A stretch of 64,000 nucleotides of DNA, taken from NCBI GenBank assembly GCA_037974965.1, contig JBBPFI010000004.1:1302001-1366000 (forward strand). Reading direction: 5' to 3'. Shown one piece after another: positions 20,448 through 32,318 of this stretch. The translations under genes and the position numbers were made by a program. The notes below the pieces were generated by a model. That model had not been told where the DNA came from. It did no database searches and worked only from the letters and a program-made list of their open reading frames with translations. Position 1 is the stretch's first letter; each line of letters opens with the position of its first letter. The stretch is from Dacryopinax spathularia. Lineage: Eukaryota; Basidiomycota; Dacrymycetes; Dacrymycetales; Dacrymycetaceae.

Positions 20448-22491
20448 TCATGCGTTTTGTTTAATGAGGGACTCGATCTCGTCCATCGTCACGGCTGCAA
20501 ACGCGCGTGTCAGCGGTCGCCCTACAGTAGGAAGGAGGGAAAGTGGAATGGGAAGTGAAGGGAAAGGGAGGAAGAACGTACATTTCGGACGCTCGATTGG
20601 CAAGCCCAGAGCGCGGTCCCATACTAGTTGGGAGAGGCAGCCTAGGGCGCGCGAGACGCCGAATATGACGGTGTAGTACTGTTATTCCATCTTGTCAGTA
20701 CATGTTCCTTCGTGGGGGAAAAAGGGCAAGTACCTTGAACTCTGTCAGGCCGTAGTGGTATAGCAAGCAGCCTGAAGTAGCGTCCACGTTCGGGTTCGGG
20801 TTCTTCGTCTGCCCCGCACATATCAGTTTCGCGACGAGGTGGAAATAAGGGAGGAGCGATCCGCGCACCTTCCCATGCTCCCTCAACACCCCCGGGGCAA
20901 CCTGATAAGTCTTCTTAACCAGCTGAATAATCCCGCTCCCCTCCAGCTCGGGCCTCTTATCGCAGAACTCCTGCAACGCGATGAACCTCGGATCCGGATC
21001 GCGTAGCACGCCGTGTCCGTAGCCGGGGACGACAGAGCCGGATTTTAGAGTTTGCCAGAGGTAGTCTTTGATTTGCTCGGGGGTTATGGTTGTGCCGGAG
21101 CCGCCGAGGGAGGATTGCATGGCTAGCATCCAGCGGAGGACTTCTTGGTTGGCCAGACTGTGGGGTGGTTAGTCCGGCTTTCAACTCGTTTTGGAGATAT
21201 GACGTACCCATGCAGAGGACCGGCGAGACCGCAGAGTGCCGCAGCATAGGACAAATATGGGTCGGACAGAGCCGAGCCAACAAGGTCTGCACGGCGTCAG
21301 TTAGCCTATCATAGCGTTTGCGTGTATGACAGACGTACGCGCTGTGTGCGCAGAGACATTCCCTCCTTCATGATCCTGATGACTTGGGTCAGTTAAGGCG
21401 CATATATGCAGCAAATAGCACGCATACTCCATGCAGCGCGATATACAGCCTCAGATACTCCGTCATCCCCTCATTATCCCCGTACCCCAGCATATTCGAG
21501 TAATTCCCTACGCCAACCCATCAGCCATCTACCTCCCAAAAAAGAAAGCATACATGCGCACCAACAAGATCCAAATCCTTATTCACCCCCGGCAGTTCCC
21601 GCCCCGGATGATACGCATTCCTGTATATCCTCGCTGCTAGCGCTGGGAGGCGCGCGATGAGCCGCAGGGCATCCTCGAACGCGTATTTCCAGTATTCGGT
21701 CTTCTTGACTCCTCGCTCGTAGGCGGCTGCGAATTTGGACTCGGCGTTCATGGCTGCTACGCCCATGGAGAGCTGGGTCATAGGATGGAGGTCCTTGGGG
21801 AAGCTGCTCGCTACATGAGGATATGCGTAGACCAGGAGAGAGAATGGGACGCACGCATCGACGATACTGACGACTTGCTCAGGTAGGTCGCCCATCTCTG
21901 CCAGCTGGCGGGACAGTTCCTTTACTTGCTCAGGAGTGGGGACCTCCCCGGTGAGGAGAAGCCAGAGCATGCTCTCAGGGAGAATCTCCTTTCCCCCAGG
22001 GGCAGGAGGGAGCACCTTCTGGCAGTCGGGGATAGAGAGGCCGTGGAATCGGATTCCCTAGACGTGATGTCAGTCTCTTGGTCTGGAAGGGGAATAGGAG
22101 GGGACAGGACGGCATACGGTATTTGGGTCAAGGGCAGAACAGTGCCAGAGCATGGCTTTCAACCCCCTCATACCGCCGATGACGTTCTCGACCTTGACGT
22201 CGCCGAGCTTCGCACTCGCATGGTTCGTTCGCTAGTCCGTTGTCAGCAAGCATTGCCTGTAGATGCAAGGATGAGGGGGACGCACAAGAGCCTTGAGCTG
22301 CTCCTGCTTCGCGGGGATGACAGCAGCGAGCGTCTCCTCCAATGACTACCCGACCATGAGCAACCGCATAGGGAACAGCAGCAAGCAGGCAGGCGTACTT
22401 TGGTAGACGCATACCGCACGCCCGTTCTGCCCAGCCTGGCAGAGCCAGCTCTCACAATCCGGGTCACCGACCTAGTCTTAGCGAACGACAT
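20448..22491 (-). CDS. CIT1: Citrate synthase, mitochondrial
   Basis: Eleven exons, all in phase: 22491-22399, 22345-22286, 22231-22118, 22057-21562, 21507-21428, 21375-21339, 21286-21208, 21157-20869, 20808-20734, 20678-20582 and 20494-20448. The product is 488 aa. The first 31 residues are Arg-rich with RYAST, a mitochondrial presequence. Catalytic residues are in place: His283 in [12 protein letters not shown], His368 in PGYGHGVL and Asp425 in NPNVDATSG. It condenses acetyl-CoA and oxaloacetate to citrate in the TCA cycle. The end (NA) is not a peroxisomal SKL signal. One 60-nt intron (20868-20809) has no stop and a length divisible by three, so it can be mistaken for coding sequence; removing it restores [12 protein letters not shown]. 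The exon 4 donor was set to GTGCGC at 21561, which gives [10 protein letters not shown]. Confidence 0.95.
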
Positions 22492-23077
22492 GCTCGACGT
22501 TATGGAAGGTCGGTAGTGAGCTCAACGGGAAAGACGACGACGATGAGCGAGTAGTATGCGCCGGCCAATACGACCCGCTGGACCGGGACGGCCGATCATC
22601 CGGTTATATGCGCCCAAAGCTCCGTATGTGCTCGTGATGGTCCCGGTCCCTGGGTTTCATATGGTCACACTTGGGCGTGAGGGTGTGGGGGAAATGCGGC
22701 GACCCGTGGGTCTCCGAGACGCGTCATGTGGAGAAGCGGGGAAGGTCCGAAGCACCACAAGCCGGCGGGTGGATGTTCGAATGGTTTTCTCAGGTCATTC
22801 ATTATCATGTCTTTATCTCCCTTTGTCTATCGAGTCCTTTTTACCTCATCAGTTTGTCAATGAGTTGCTCTCTGTTAGGATTACATGCGTTGCCGCCTCG
22901 GACGGGATCGGGCGATTGTCCAGTCAGCAAGGGGGGATGACTAGGCACTGCGGGGTAAGTTCAGAGTCGTCGAGTAGATCAGGCGCCTCTATCGGATCAT
23001 CTCGGATCAAGAGAGATGGGCTCTCTGGTCTGAACCATACGACAGCCAAGGTCATAGCTTCTGCACCCTCTATCGCC
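22492..23077. other. Intergenic: citrate synthase promoter, TPR gene 3' flank
   Basis: About 590 bp. No TATA box or gene was recognised. Confidence 0.5.
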
Positions 23078-25130
23078 TCATCTCCGTCTGCCTTCCTGCG
23101 GCACAACAATCTCATCCAACCCCACCCTCCCCTCATCCACCTGCCTCCTGACCTCCCGCTCAAAAACCAAAGTCTGCTCAAGTATTTTGTCCCGTCCTCC
23201 AAGGGCGAGCTGCGAATGCTCCCATATCCTCTTCATCTGCGGCACCGATTCCCGTAGCTTTTCCATAAGGGGGAGGGTTATGCGGAGGGGGGCGCCGCCT
23301 TGCCAGAGGACGCCTAGGGCGGAGTTGAGGAACCCTATTTCACCGGCATTAGTGGTCAGTGGCTGCGGGTAGAAGCAGGAGATGTACATGTATGCGTCTC
23401 GTCATCTGCCGGCAGATGCGAAGCCGCCTCGGCATACAGCTCCCCAGCTCGAGCCAGATGCGGCATCGCCTCCGCCGCTTCTTTACTCTTCCCCGCCATC
23501 TCTCTATGATACAGCGCCTGCATGCTATACCCAACGCAAATGCTCGTCAGCGCTCAGACACAGATAAGAGTGTGCTGAACGTACGCTAGTGCTTGTGCGA
23601 GCGGCTGGTTGTAAAACGCCAGCAAGAACCCAGGCCCGATCTCCTGTTCCGGATCAGGAGGGTTGTCTTGAATGTCCTTTTCCAGCTCATCGGCCAGTTC
23701 TTTGAGCTTCTCCAGGTTGAACCCTTTGCTCCGCTTCGTATATGCCTGACTTTCTGCCTCAGTCTCGTCTCGGCAGAGGGAAGGATTTGAGACGTACTGT
23801 CATGTACGCTTCTAGCCTCAATGATTTGACACCTCGTATGAAGGTTGGCGTGAAGATGATCCCCCTTGTTTCGTCCGCCACGTCCGCCCAAGTCTGCCGG
23901 CCTCGAGTGAGGATATCGATCGCGTCATTGTAGAATGCTACGGCAGCGGCAGAGTCGTCCATCAAGCCGTCCGTCATGAAAGCGCGTAGGATGTATCCCC
24001 TACACCGAGCATGTCAGCTGCAGAAGCATGGAGCTGAACAGGAAACACACCGGACTGTCATGGACAGAGCTGGCCGGACGTCGTCCCAATTACTTTTTGC
24101 GAGCCGGTCTTGCGCTTGTTTTAGGATGGAGTCGGGACTTCCCTCTACCCACGCTTTTCGCGCAAATGCCTCGTAGCGCACTACCGACCCTCAGCACGGA
24201 CCCGTATCTCCTGGTCGAAGGAAAGCGTACCTTGATCGTTGAACTTGGTCAGAAACTCCGGGTCGGCAATATGGAACACCCTCTTATCCCGCATGATCGC
24301 ATTGGAGAGCTGCTGTATCGCCTACCCTCAAGTGCTCAGTTCGTACGGCAAAGTAACGATGAAGGGGGGAGGGACTCACTCCCGTACTACCGGTCATCTT
24401 GACTTGACCATTTTCCGTCTCCTTCTTTAGGTTGTTCATTATCTCCACGCCTTCTTGCCATGCTTCGTACGCGCCGAGGATGAGCCATGCCTGCCAAACA
24501 TCATCAACCACCCTCTCCTCGCAGCGGAAATACACTACATACGCTGCTGAACATCCCCTCCTGCCCCTTAGCCACCAGCTCCTCCCTCATCTTATCCGCC
24601 CTCTCCCAGGGCATCTTTCCCCCTTGAAGATTATCAACCTTACTCCCCTCACCCAATCCCTGTAAATACGCGTCCGCAGCCTCTTTCGCCTTTCTAGCCC
24701 TCCCAAGTGCATCCTCATACTCCTTCGCTTGCTTTTCCTGTGCTTCTGTACGGCCTTCGCTGGGGATGGAGGAAAGAGCTTTCTCCCAGGCTTCTATTGC
24801 TTTTGCGTGGGAACCGAGGTGCTGCTCGGCCGTCGCGACCCTCGACCAAGCCTTGGCGAACGAAGGGTCGAGTTCAGTCGCTTTCTTAGCGTCACTCAGA
24901 GCGTCCGAATACCTTCATAACGCATCAGTCGTCAGGATCGAGCTTTCGTGAAATGGGACATACTTCCGTAGATTGAGGTAACACGCAGCCCTATTAGACC
25001 AAAGGATCGCGTTCTCCGGGTCCAGGGCGATCGCAGCGTCATACTTGGCCGTAGCGTCCTTATACCGTTTCTGGACGAACAGGGCATTGCCCTCCGTTTT
25101 CAGGCTCTCGGCCTTCGTTGGGTCGCTCAT
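23078..25130 (-). CDS. TPR-repeat protein of unknown function
   Basis: Nine exons (25130-24964, 24912-24543, 24490-24380, 24321-24231, 24180-24051, 23999-23798, 23757-23585, 23524-23388, 23334-23078) give 545 aa in frame. The N-terminus is a clear three-motif TPR array (KTEGNALFVQKRYKDATAKY, NAILWSNRAACYLNLRKY, FAKAWSRVATAEQHLGSHAK), close to the co-chaperone type that binds EEVD tails. The remainder is helical and continues into a second, less regular repeat region (AYMTAESQAYTKRS, GPGFLLAFYNQPLAQALA). I infer a scaffold or Hsp70/Hsp90 co-chaperone role from the N-terminal array only. One intron (23797-23758) would be only 40 nt, chosen because it alone keeps the frame. The gene diverges from the AKR gene at 25451. 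Confidence 0.8.
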
Positions 25131-25450
25131 CTGTGTCCCGACGAGAGGAGTGGCAAAGACTGAAAGAAAGAGATCTATGAAGTAATGTGCGCGATTCTTG
25201 GGCTGGTCATCGTGTTCTGATTGGGTGGGTTCGGCGTGCTTCGCGTTCTCGTAATAAGCGCGTGTAAGGGTTCTCAAACGCGACGTTCCGTAACTCTTGT
25301 CTACCTGCCAGCAGCTCATCTCTGCATGGCCATCATTCATGCGCACCAGGAAGCGATAGCGGATAGCTTCCTACCGAGGTAGCAGGACATCCCAGCGACT
25401 GCAAGGAACGGTCTGCCTTACTTCTACGGCGATAACCCCAGATCACCGCG
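25131..25450. other. Divergent promoter, TPR gene and AKR copy 1
   Basis: About 320 bp between two diverging ATGs. No clear TATA box. Nothing else seen. Confidence 0.5.
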
Positions 25451-26663
25451 ATGCCGATCAGGACGACTACTTTGGGCGGGACGGCGTCCGATGTGAACGT
25501 TGGCAAGGTCGGAGAAGGGCTCATGCTTATGACGTGCGTCGATCTGCTAGACATGATCATGATCATCCGTACCGTTGCCTTGCAGATGGAAGCCGACCCC
25601 TGTGCCTGACGAGCAATGCTTCGAGACAATCAAAGCTGCGATCGATGGAGGAGCAACATTCCTCAACTCTGGTGTGTCTCATATCCAGCATCCACTCGAC
25701 AAGCTGATTCATGTGTTGTAGGCGAGTTCTACGGCATGAACCCTCCGACTGCAAACCTGGACCTCATCGCCCGCTTCGTGGCCAAATATCCGGAGTACAA
25801 CGACAAGTTCTTCCTCTCCGTCAAAGGCGGTCTGGTAAACATGGAGCCCGACGCGTCTGAAGAGAACCTCCGCCGGTCGATAGACAACATCAACGCCCAT
25901 CTCGGCGGCAAGAAACTCGACTTGTTCCAGATGGCCCGCGTGGACAAGCGGGTGCCGATCGAGACTGCTATGCTGCGCTTGGAGAAACTGAGACAGGAGG
26001 GGAAGTTTGGGCACATTGGGATTAGTGAGGCGAGCGCTGAGACGCTCAGGAGGGCGTGTAAGGTTGTCAAGGTTGCGGCGATCGAGATTGAGATCAGCCC
26101 GTGGTCGTGGGAGGAAGAGACGCAGAAAGGTATCGTGTCTCACTCTCGCTGTTGGCGTCGGTGTCTGAGTGCATATACGCAGTCATCGCTGCTGCCAAGG
26201 AGCTTAATGTTGCGGTGATCGGCTACAGCCCGCTCGGGCGAGGGTTCCTGTCTGGTGCCATCAGATCGACCGATCAGCTGGAAGAAGGCGATCGCCGCAG
26301 GTTTCACGAGCGTTTCAGCGATGAGGTGCGTACATCCGCTTTCCTCCTCTAATGTGTGGAAGCCTGAGACCAAAAATTCAGAACATCGCCAAGAACCTCA
26401 AGCTCACCGATGCGCTCAAAGCTTTCGCCGAGACAAAAGGCCTCACAGCAGCGCAGCTCTGTATCGCCTGGGTCGCCTCCCTCGGCCCGAAGGTCATCCC
26501 CCTACCAGGAGCGTCCCACCCCAACAGGCTGCGGGAGAACATCGCTGCTGCCGATGTCGTCCTCAGTGAGGAAGATCTCAAGCAGATCCAGAAGATTATG
26601 CAGGAGAATCCTGTTAGCGGGGCGAGGTATTCGGGACATGCTGCGAAGCAGATGTGGGGCTAG
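25451..26663 (+). CDS. Aldo/keto reductase, pyridoxal-reductase-like, copy 1
   Basis: Five exons (25451-25533, 25586-25671, 25722-26129, 26183-26325, 26382-26663) give 333 aa. The AKR barrel is complete: GEGLMLMTWKPTPVPDEQ at the start, GEFYG (Tyr60), FLSVKGG (Lys91), SEASAETLRRA, YSPLGRGFLSG for cofactor binding, and GASHPNRLREN near the end. It most resembles fungal AKR8 pyridoxal reductases, which use NADPH to reduce pyridoxal to pyridoxine in vitamin B6 salvage; the substrate here is inferred. Two positions of the usual Asp-Tyr-Lys-His tetrad differ (Asn55 for Asp, ARVD where a His is expected), shared by all three copies. Copy 2 lies 1 kb downstream in the same direction. Confidence 0.92.
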
Positions 26664-27656
26664 TCGAGGAGATGGATGAGTGAATGGACGTGTCGCCGAA
26701 ATGTACACGGCCTGTACTGATTGGATGCGCTATACACATACACGCCCCGTCCTCCAACAGTCGGGGCCGGTTCGTGATGGGCAACCACGTAGCGCATGTT
26801 GCGGTCATCCACAGCGAACTCATGTCCATTCTGCTATGAGGAAGGGGCCAAAGGTCGTCATCGTTCTCGCTGTTGAGCCGCTGTTGAGCCGGACATCGCA
26901 GTGGCCGAAGGATATCGCCGAGGGCAAGGGTATCAGCTGTGTTTCGCGGGGGAACGCGGTCTAGGGGCGAACGTTAAACCTACTCCAAGGTCTGGGTGCG
27001 TCGAATCCCAGCCCCATGCACCTGTCCCATGCTGATAATCAGTGTGGTAGACATGCCAAGCGCACCCTGGGCCAGCCGACATTGTCTTGAGCAGAGAAGG
27101 TATCTTAGCGGTCAAGAAAGCAGTGCAGGATTATTTCGCTACAGAGTCAGTATTCCGGACTATGAGACCATCCGACGTGGGGTTAAGGAGGCATCCAACT
27201 CGATTCTAAAAATAACTATCGTCCGGAAGTTTCTCTTCCGGACATCTAACCTCCAGCCTCCCTATGTTCTTCACCACGTATTTGTCCATAACTCTCCAAA
27301 CGGCGGTCAGTCTCCAGAACATACACTCCTTACCAGGAGCTGGTTGTCGGACAAGCAAAGCGGCTTGTGCTAGCCGCGGCCCCGGCATAAGACACGTCAG
27401 CACCTTCGTCACGTTACCTGTACCCTGCATTTCGTGGAAAAGGCGCCCTTCGTCGTGGACGCGTCCACGCGCCCTGGCTCTCCCATACCGAGACACCCAT
27501 CAAGCATGCTGTCGCCTTTTGAGCGTCGACCCGACCATGCTTGGGAGAGGTGATGGAAGACTATATAATGCGGAGTAGATTGGCGATGAATGAACCCACA
27601 CGCGCCTCGAACTTAACCAACCAGCCTGTTGCTACACCGAATCCAACAATCACAGC
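26664..27656. other. Intergenic between AKR copies 1 and 2
   Basis: About 1 kb. A TATATAA at 27562-27568 is the likely TATA box of copy 2. No remnant of a further AKR copy was recognised. Confidence 0.5.
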
Positions 27657-28857
27657 ATGCCTATCAAAACCACTTACCTAGGAGGCTCGGCGTCTCATAT
27701 CCAGGTCGGCCGCATCGGAGAAGGGCTGATGATGATGACGTGCGTATAACACATCTAACTGCTGCATGAGTGCTTACCCCTGGTAGTGTAAGGGCGACTC
27801 CGGTGCCTGACGAACAGGCTTTTGAAACGATGAAGACGGCGATCGACAATGGTTGCAACTTCTTCAACTCGGGTATGATATGCCGCAATTTCTCCGGGTG
27901 TCGTACTGATCGTCGCGTAGGCGAGTTCTACGGCTTCAACCCTCCCACTGCGAACCTGGAGCTTATCGCTCGCTTCGTCGAGAAGTACCCGGATTACAAA
28001 GACAAGTTCTTCCTCTCCGTCAAGGGCGGTCTGGTGAACATGGCCCCCGACGGCTCAGAAGAGAGTCTTCGGCGCTCTGTGGACAACATCAACGCCAAGC
28101 TTGATGGTAAGAAGATGGATCTATTCGAGATGGCCCGTGTGGATCCGAATGTACCGATTGAGACGTCCATGGAGTACCTGGAGAAGCTCCGCCAGGAAGG
28201 CAAGTTTGACCATATTGGTATTAGCGAGGCTAGTGCGGAGACGCTTCGCCGCGCCTGCAAGGTCGCGAAGGTTGCTGCAATCGAGATCGAGATTAGCCCT
28301 TGGTCGTGGGAGGTAGAAACGCAGAAAGGCAAGCAGTCTGATCGTATCACAGGTACTCGATCCGCTGACTTTGAAGCAGTGATTGCGGCTGCCAAGGAGC
28401 TGGACGTCGCCGTCATCGGCTACAGTCCTCTCGGTCGCGGCTTCTTGACCGGCAGCATCAGATCAATGGATCAGCTTGCGGAGCGCGATCCGCGCCGGTT
28501 CCACGAGCGTTTCCAGCAGGAGGTGAGTGCTTTCCCCATACGTGCTCGCATTCACGCCCCCTAACGCATGGGCAGCGCTTCGAGCAGAATCTGAAGCTTG
28601 CGGATGCGCTCAAGGCGCTGGCGGAAAACAAGGGCATCACCCCTGCCCAGTTATGCATCGCTTGGGTCGCTTCGCTCGGACCGAAGGTCATCCCTCTGCC
28701 CGGCGCGTCCAGCTCCAAGCATCTGCTGGATAATCTGGCAGCTGCGGATGTGAGCTTTACCGAGGAAGATCAGGCCCAGATCGAAAAGATCATCAAGGAG
28801 CACCCGGTGAGCGGGGGAAGGTATCCTGAGCCTCATCGGAAGTTCTTGTGGGGTTGA
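27657..28857 (+). CDS. Aldo/keto reductase, pyridoxal-reductase-like, copy 2, with a GC-AG intron
   Basis: Exons 27657-27739, 27787-27872, 27921-28328, 28380-28522 and 28576-28857 have the same lengths (83, 86, 408, 143, 282) as copies 1 and 3 and encode 333 aa. The AKR motifs are kept (GEFYG, FLSVKGG, SEASAETLRRA, YSPLGRGFLTG). The third intron starts GCAAGC instead of GT; it is 51 nt with no stop, so retention would insert 17 residues without breaking the frame. The Trp at position 29 of the other copies is Val here (TVRATPVP), which may alter substrate fit. It ends RKFLWG. A TATATAA lies about 95 bp upstream. A tandem duplicate of copy 1, probably with a related B6-aldehyde reductase role. 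Confidence 0.9.
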
Positions 28858-29284
28858 ACAAGGATCGCAGGCTGTGTCGCTTCCTAATGAAGATAAAGCA
28901 GACCCGTTTCTGTCTCTGCCCGGTTCCCGCTATGTCATAGTTAGTTGAATATTGGCTATTCTGGTTGAATTCTGCTGCTGTGAACCGATGGAATACAGAA
29001 GCAATACGCAAGAATTCATATTTTCAGTCCGATGGGAGCAGTAATATTGCACAATCTACAATAGATGCACAAACAACTGAGCCAAGAAAATGATGAAGAC
29101 ACAATGTGACTGTTCCATATCTGACGAAGCTGGGTGAGATAATAATCGCAAGTCCCGACGTGGGCAAGATTACACCAAATAATGAACAAAAAGAAGACCC
29201 TGGATGAAAATCTAAAAAGTACACGGCTCATTTTGATCCTCGGCACCGCATCCAAGAAGGCGCTGGTGATGGATTGTTGCCCCG
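28858..29284. other. Intergenic between convergent 3' ends
   Basis: A/T-richer than its surroundings. No gene or element was recognised. Confidence 0.5.
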
Positions 29285-31751
29285 CTAACTGGTGCCGTTT
29301 GCCTGGAACGTATTCCACATTTGGGTGTCGTCCCAGAGGAGAGGATCCAGGAACGATGCGTTGAGCGTGGGATCCGGGAAGGACGGTTGCAGGAAGGGGA
29401 TGTCGAAGCCCTCCATCATCGGCTGCGTTCCCAGAGGGACCGGGAAGTTGCTATCGCCGTAGAGTGACTGATTGATGCTACCGCCGCCTTGGGTGAAGGT
29501 CGAATCCGTCGATGCTAGAGTTTCCAAATTAGGCATCATGTAGGCGTCTAGCGAAGAGCTACGCTTACCACTCGGGAAGTTCGTGTCGATCGGGAATGGA
29601 GGTTGCGCGGATGAGGTTCGAGAGGGGTCGCTCTCAGAGCTCAGTGCGGAAAACCCAGATCCGTTCAGGGTGTGCGGCGAGACGTCATCTACTATCGCTC
29701 AGATCAGTCGATGCCTTTTACGGCATGGCGCTAAGGATTGCTTACTCGGGCTTCTCCCCTTCCGCTCACTCCTTTCCATGGCTTGCTGGCCGAGCTTGGC
29801 CAGCGCCTCGGCAGACCACCACTGATTGCCAAGCGCTGCCAGCGCCCGATGAGCCCTCTCCCAATCGGCACGTGCCCGCATTTTGTGGATTTGCAGCTTC
29901 GATTCCCTGAATTGCCTGTACGCGACCGTCATGGACAGCGTCAATGCGTACGGGATGACCGGGATTGGTGGTAGCATGGCCAAGTTTTCTTCGTTTGCTA
30001 TTTTGACGATGCGCAATGCGGATAGCGATTGCAAGATCCGCGAGGGTGCGGATGGCGGGAGCGGAGTAGAATGCTTGAGACGGCATGACAGGATTGCTAC
30101 CGCGTGGTAGTATAGCTCGAACATTGCTACAAGCACACACATTAGCTCCGACACGACGGCACGGCGGGAGATAAGCATGCGTACCAATCTGCTCGGTTGT
30201 CAGGTTTTCGATATCATCCCCCAGAACCTCCTCGAAAGTGGGGAATCCATTCTCCCAAGGAACATCTGGTGTTTTACTTGGACGGTACAAGGCAATGACC
30301 TTATCGAGCAACGATGTTATCTTCATCCATAGATCGAAAGCACCAAACTTGGCCTTATCGGCGGGACCATTGCAGAAAGTCGCAGGTCTTTCTGCGACAT
30401 CGCGCTCATGGATAAACACAGCTCGACCGTTGATACCCGCATTAAGGCGGTCAAGACTCCACAGAGCCCAGAACAACCGCAAAGCACGTCGATCTTCGTC
30501 GCCCTCGAGCCCACGAGGGAGATGGAGACCGATCGTACCGGCGTGGTGGACTGCTGCGGAGAGACGGAGGGACGCGTCTTCGTTTCCAGTAGGTCCTTCC
30601 GCGTGCATCGATGCCAGCATCAGCACACGGATGAGGGTGAGCTTGTCTCTTTCGACCTCGGCTTTCAAGAGGGCTGTCAGCGTTGCAGCCACGGTGCGTG
30701 CGAACAGGCGGGGTTCCAGCGGGGTCCCATCGAACGTGAAACGCAAATGGGGCTTGGCCGACTCGTGTCTGCAGGCGGCTAGAACCACCGCAAGCAGAAG
30801 CACGAAGGATACCTTTCCCTTTTCGTATGCATGACGGAATGACTCCTCCTCCACCACGGGGATGATGTGATTGACGTGATTGAAATAGATGTTCATGAGT
30901 GCAAGGATGTCCGGTCGGTCAGGAAGCTTGAAGTTGGCCGCAGCGCTGATATGACCTTGCAACGTGGTGATCGCCGAGTACTGCACGTCCTCTTGTCGCT
31001 CGGGCTCCGAGAATTCGGACTCGGGGCTCCCAGGATCGAATATCTCCTGATGGGCCGCATCGGTGTGGTGTCGTGGCGCCTTCACCCATACGCCGATATC
31101 TCCCCTTTCATGGCTGCTCGCCCGAGATGACGCTCTCGAGGAGGGCGTCTTCTCCAATAACTGAGCTTCAGGATTCAGATCACCGACAAATCGGGAGACC
31201 CTTCCTCCGCGGCGTGCTGGGTTCGTGTTCGCACTACCACCGATCGAATCCTGCGGACTCTGGCTTGGTCCTGCTGCAGCCGTCGCCATGTTTAAGAGGT
31301 TGATGTCTTTGCGCTCGTCTTCTGGCGTAGGCAGCGTCGCATGATACGAGGGTATCGTGTTCAACGGCGGTGGCCGTTCTGCAGGGTGGGTGTGGCCTGC
31401 CGATGTTGACCTAGGCGGATCGGACGGTGGGCCATCGGACATTACCAGACTGTAAGTTTGGACACATTAGCGCCTTTGCTCGACAGACCGCTCAAAGCGA
31501 ACATAAACATACCTGCACGGTAGGCCGTCTTTCTGACATAGAGCGCATACCTCGTCTGGGGAAGGTTCACAGCGGCGCTACGACCGCGGATCAGCCAATT
31601 CCGGGTCAAGCGAGCGGAGGGCGGGGATGAGAGCATAGGTGGAAACAGCTCAAAAAGCGTGACGTACCCGTCTCTTCCGGCACTGGTCGCAAGCGCGGTG
31701 GACTCGCTTCCTCTTCCTATACTGGTCGTTTTGTGCGGAGAAAACAATCAT
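29285..31751 (-). CDS. Zn2Cys6 transcription factor with fungal-specific regulatory domain
   Basis: Six exons (31751-31668, 31577-31513, 31449-30185, 30126-29746, 29691-29569, 29514-29285) give 715 aa from the ATG at 31751. The N-terminal zinc cluster reads CDQCRKRRRRCEPSPDEVC and then CQKDGLPC, spacing C-x2-C-x6-C-x7-C-x2-C-x6-C, split by an intron. The middle has the fungal-specific TF domain: DILALMNIYFNHVNHIIPVV, LRLSAAVHHAGTIGLHLPRG and LFWALWSLDRLNAGINGR. The C-terminus is acidic, Pro/Phe rich and ends near WDDTQMWNTFQ, a likely activation region. It should bind paired CGG-type sites as a dimer; its targets are unknown. An upstream in-frame ATG at 31889 would add 46 residues, but a CTAAC branch site and CAACAG acceptor there suggest a leader intron. 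It diverges from the DUF1479 gene. Confidence 0.88.
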
Positions 31752-32318
31752 GTTGCCGCTGTAACTCTGCGGAGGGTATGCGGCAATGTAGCCCCCCTGT
31801 TGGTGGTGGTTTGTGTTAGCCAGGATTGCAATCGACTTCCGTTGGATGTTAGATGGATATGCGGGCCAGCGGGCGGGGGGGCACTGCACTGCAGGGGGTT
31901 GGAGGAAGCAGGGTTGGACCTTGAGGATAGGGTGGGGGACGCCACATCAGGTGGAAGGGACCGGTGAACCCTTAGGAGAAGGCGGGATGATTTCCCAAAG
32001 TGGAACACGATCCGCGAAATTGAGCCCCTACGACCGTTTACGTGAAAAGTGGGAAGGGCCGTTCCGGTGGATACCTCAGACTGAGAGCAGCGGGCCCCAA
32101 TCGTCCCACACATCCGAAGGCACCAGAGATGCGGACCTCACCCATCCTCCGCTATGCCCTTCTCCCCCCCTCCTCTCTCTCCGTCGGCTCATTCTCTTCT
32201 TCTTATCATATCGACCATCCCGAGGACATCCCGCTGATATAAAAACTCGACCAAGCTCATGCTCACACAACACCCCCAGGACGGTCTCAACAACCACCTT
32301 CTCGCATCCAGAGCTACC
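31752..32318. other. Divergent promoter, Zn2Cys6 factor and DUF1479 gene
   Basis: About 570 bp. A TATAAAAA at 32238-32245 serves the DUF1479 gene. The left part is probably the leader of the Zn2Cys6 gene and may hold a 5' UTR intron. Confidence 0.5.

Noticed and set aside
20809-20868. In-frame extra segment in citrate synthase
   Set aside because: It has GTGCGC and GGGCAG ends and interrupts the invariant HGK-TKNP motif. It is a 60-nt intron, not coding.
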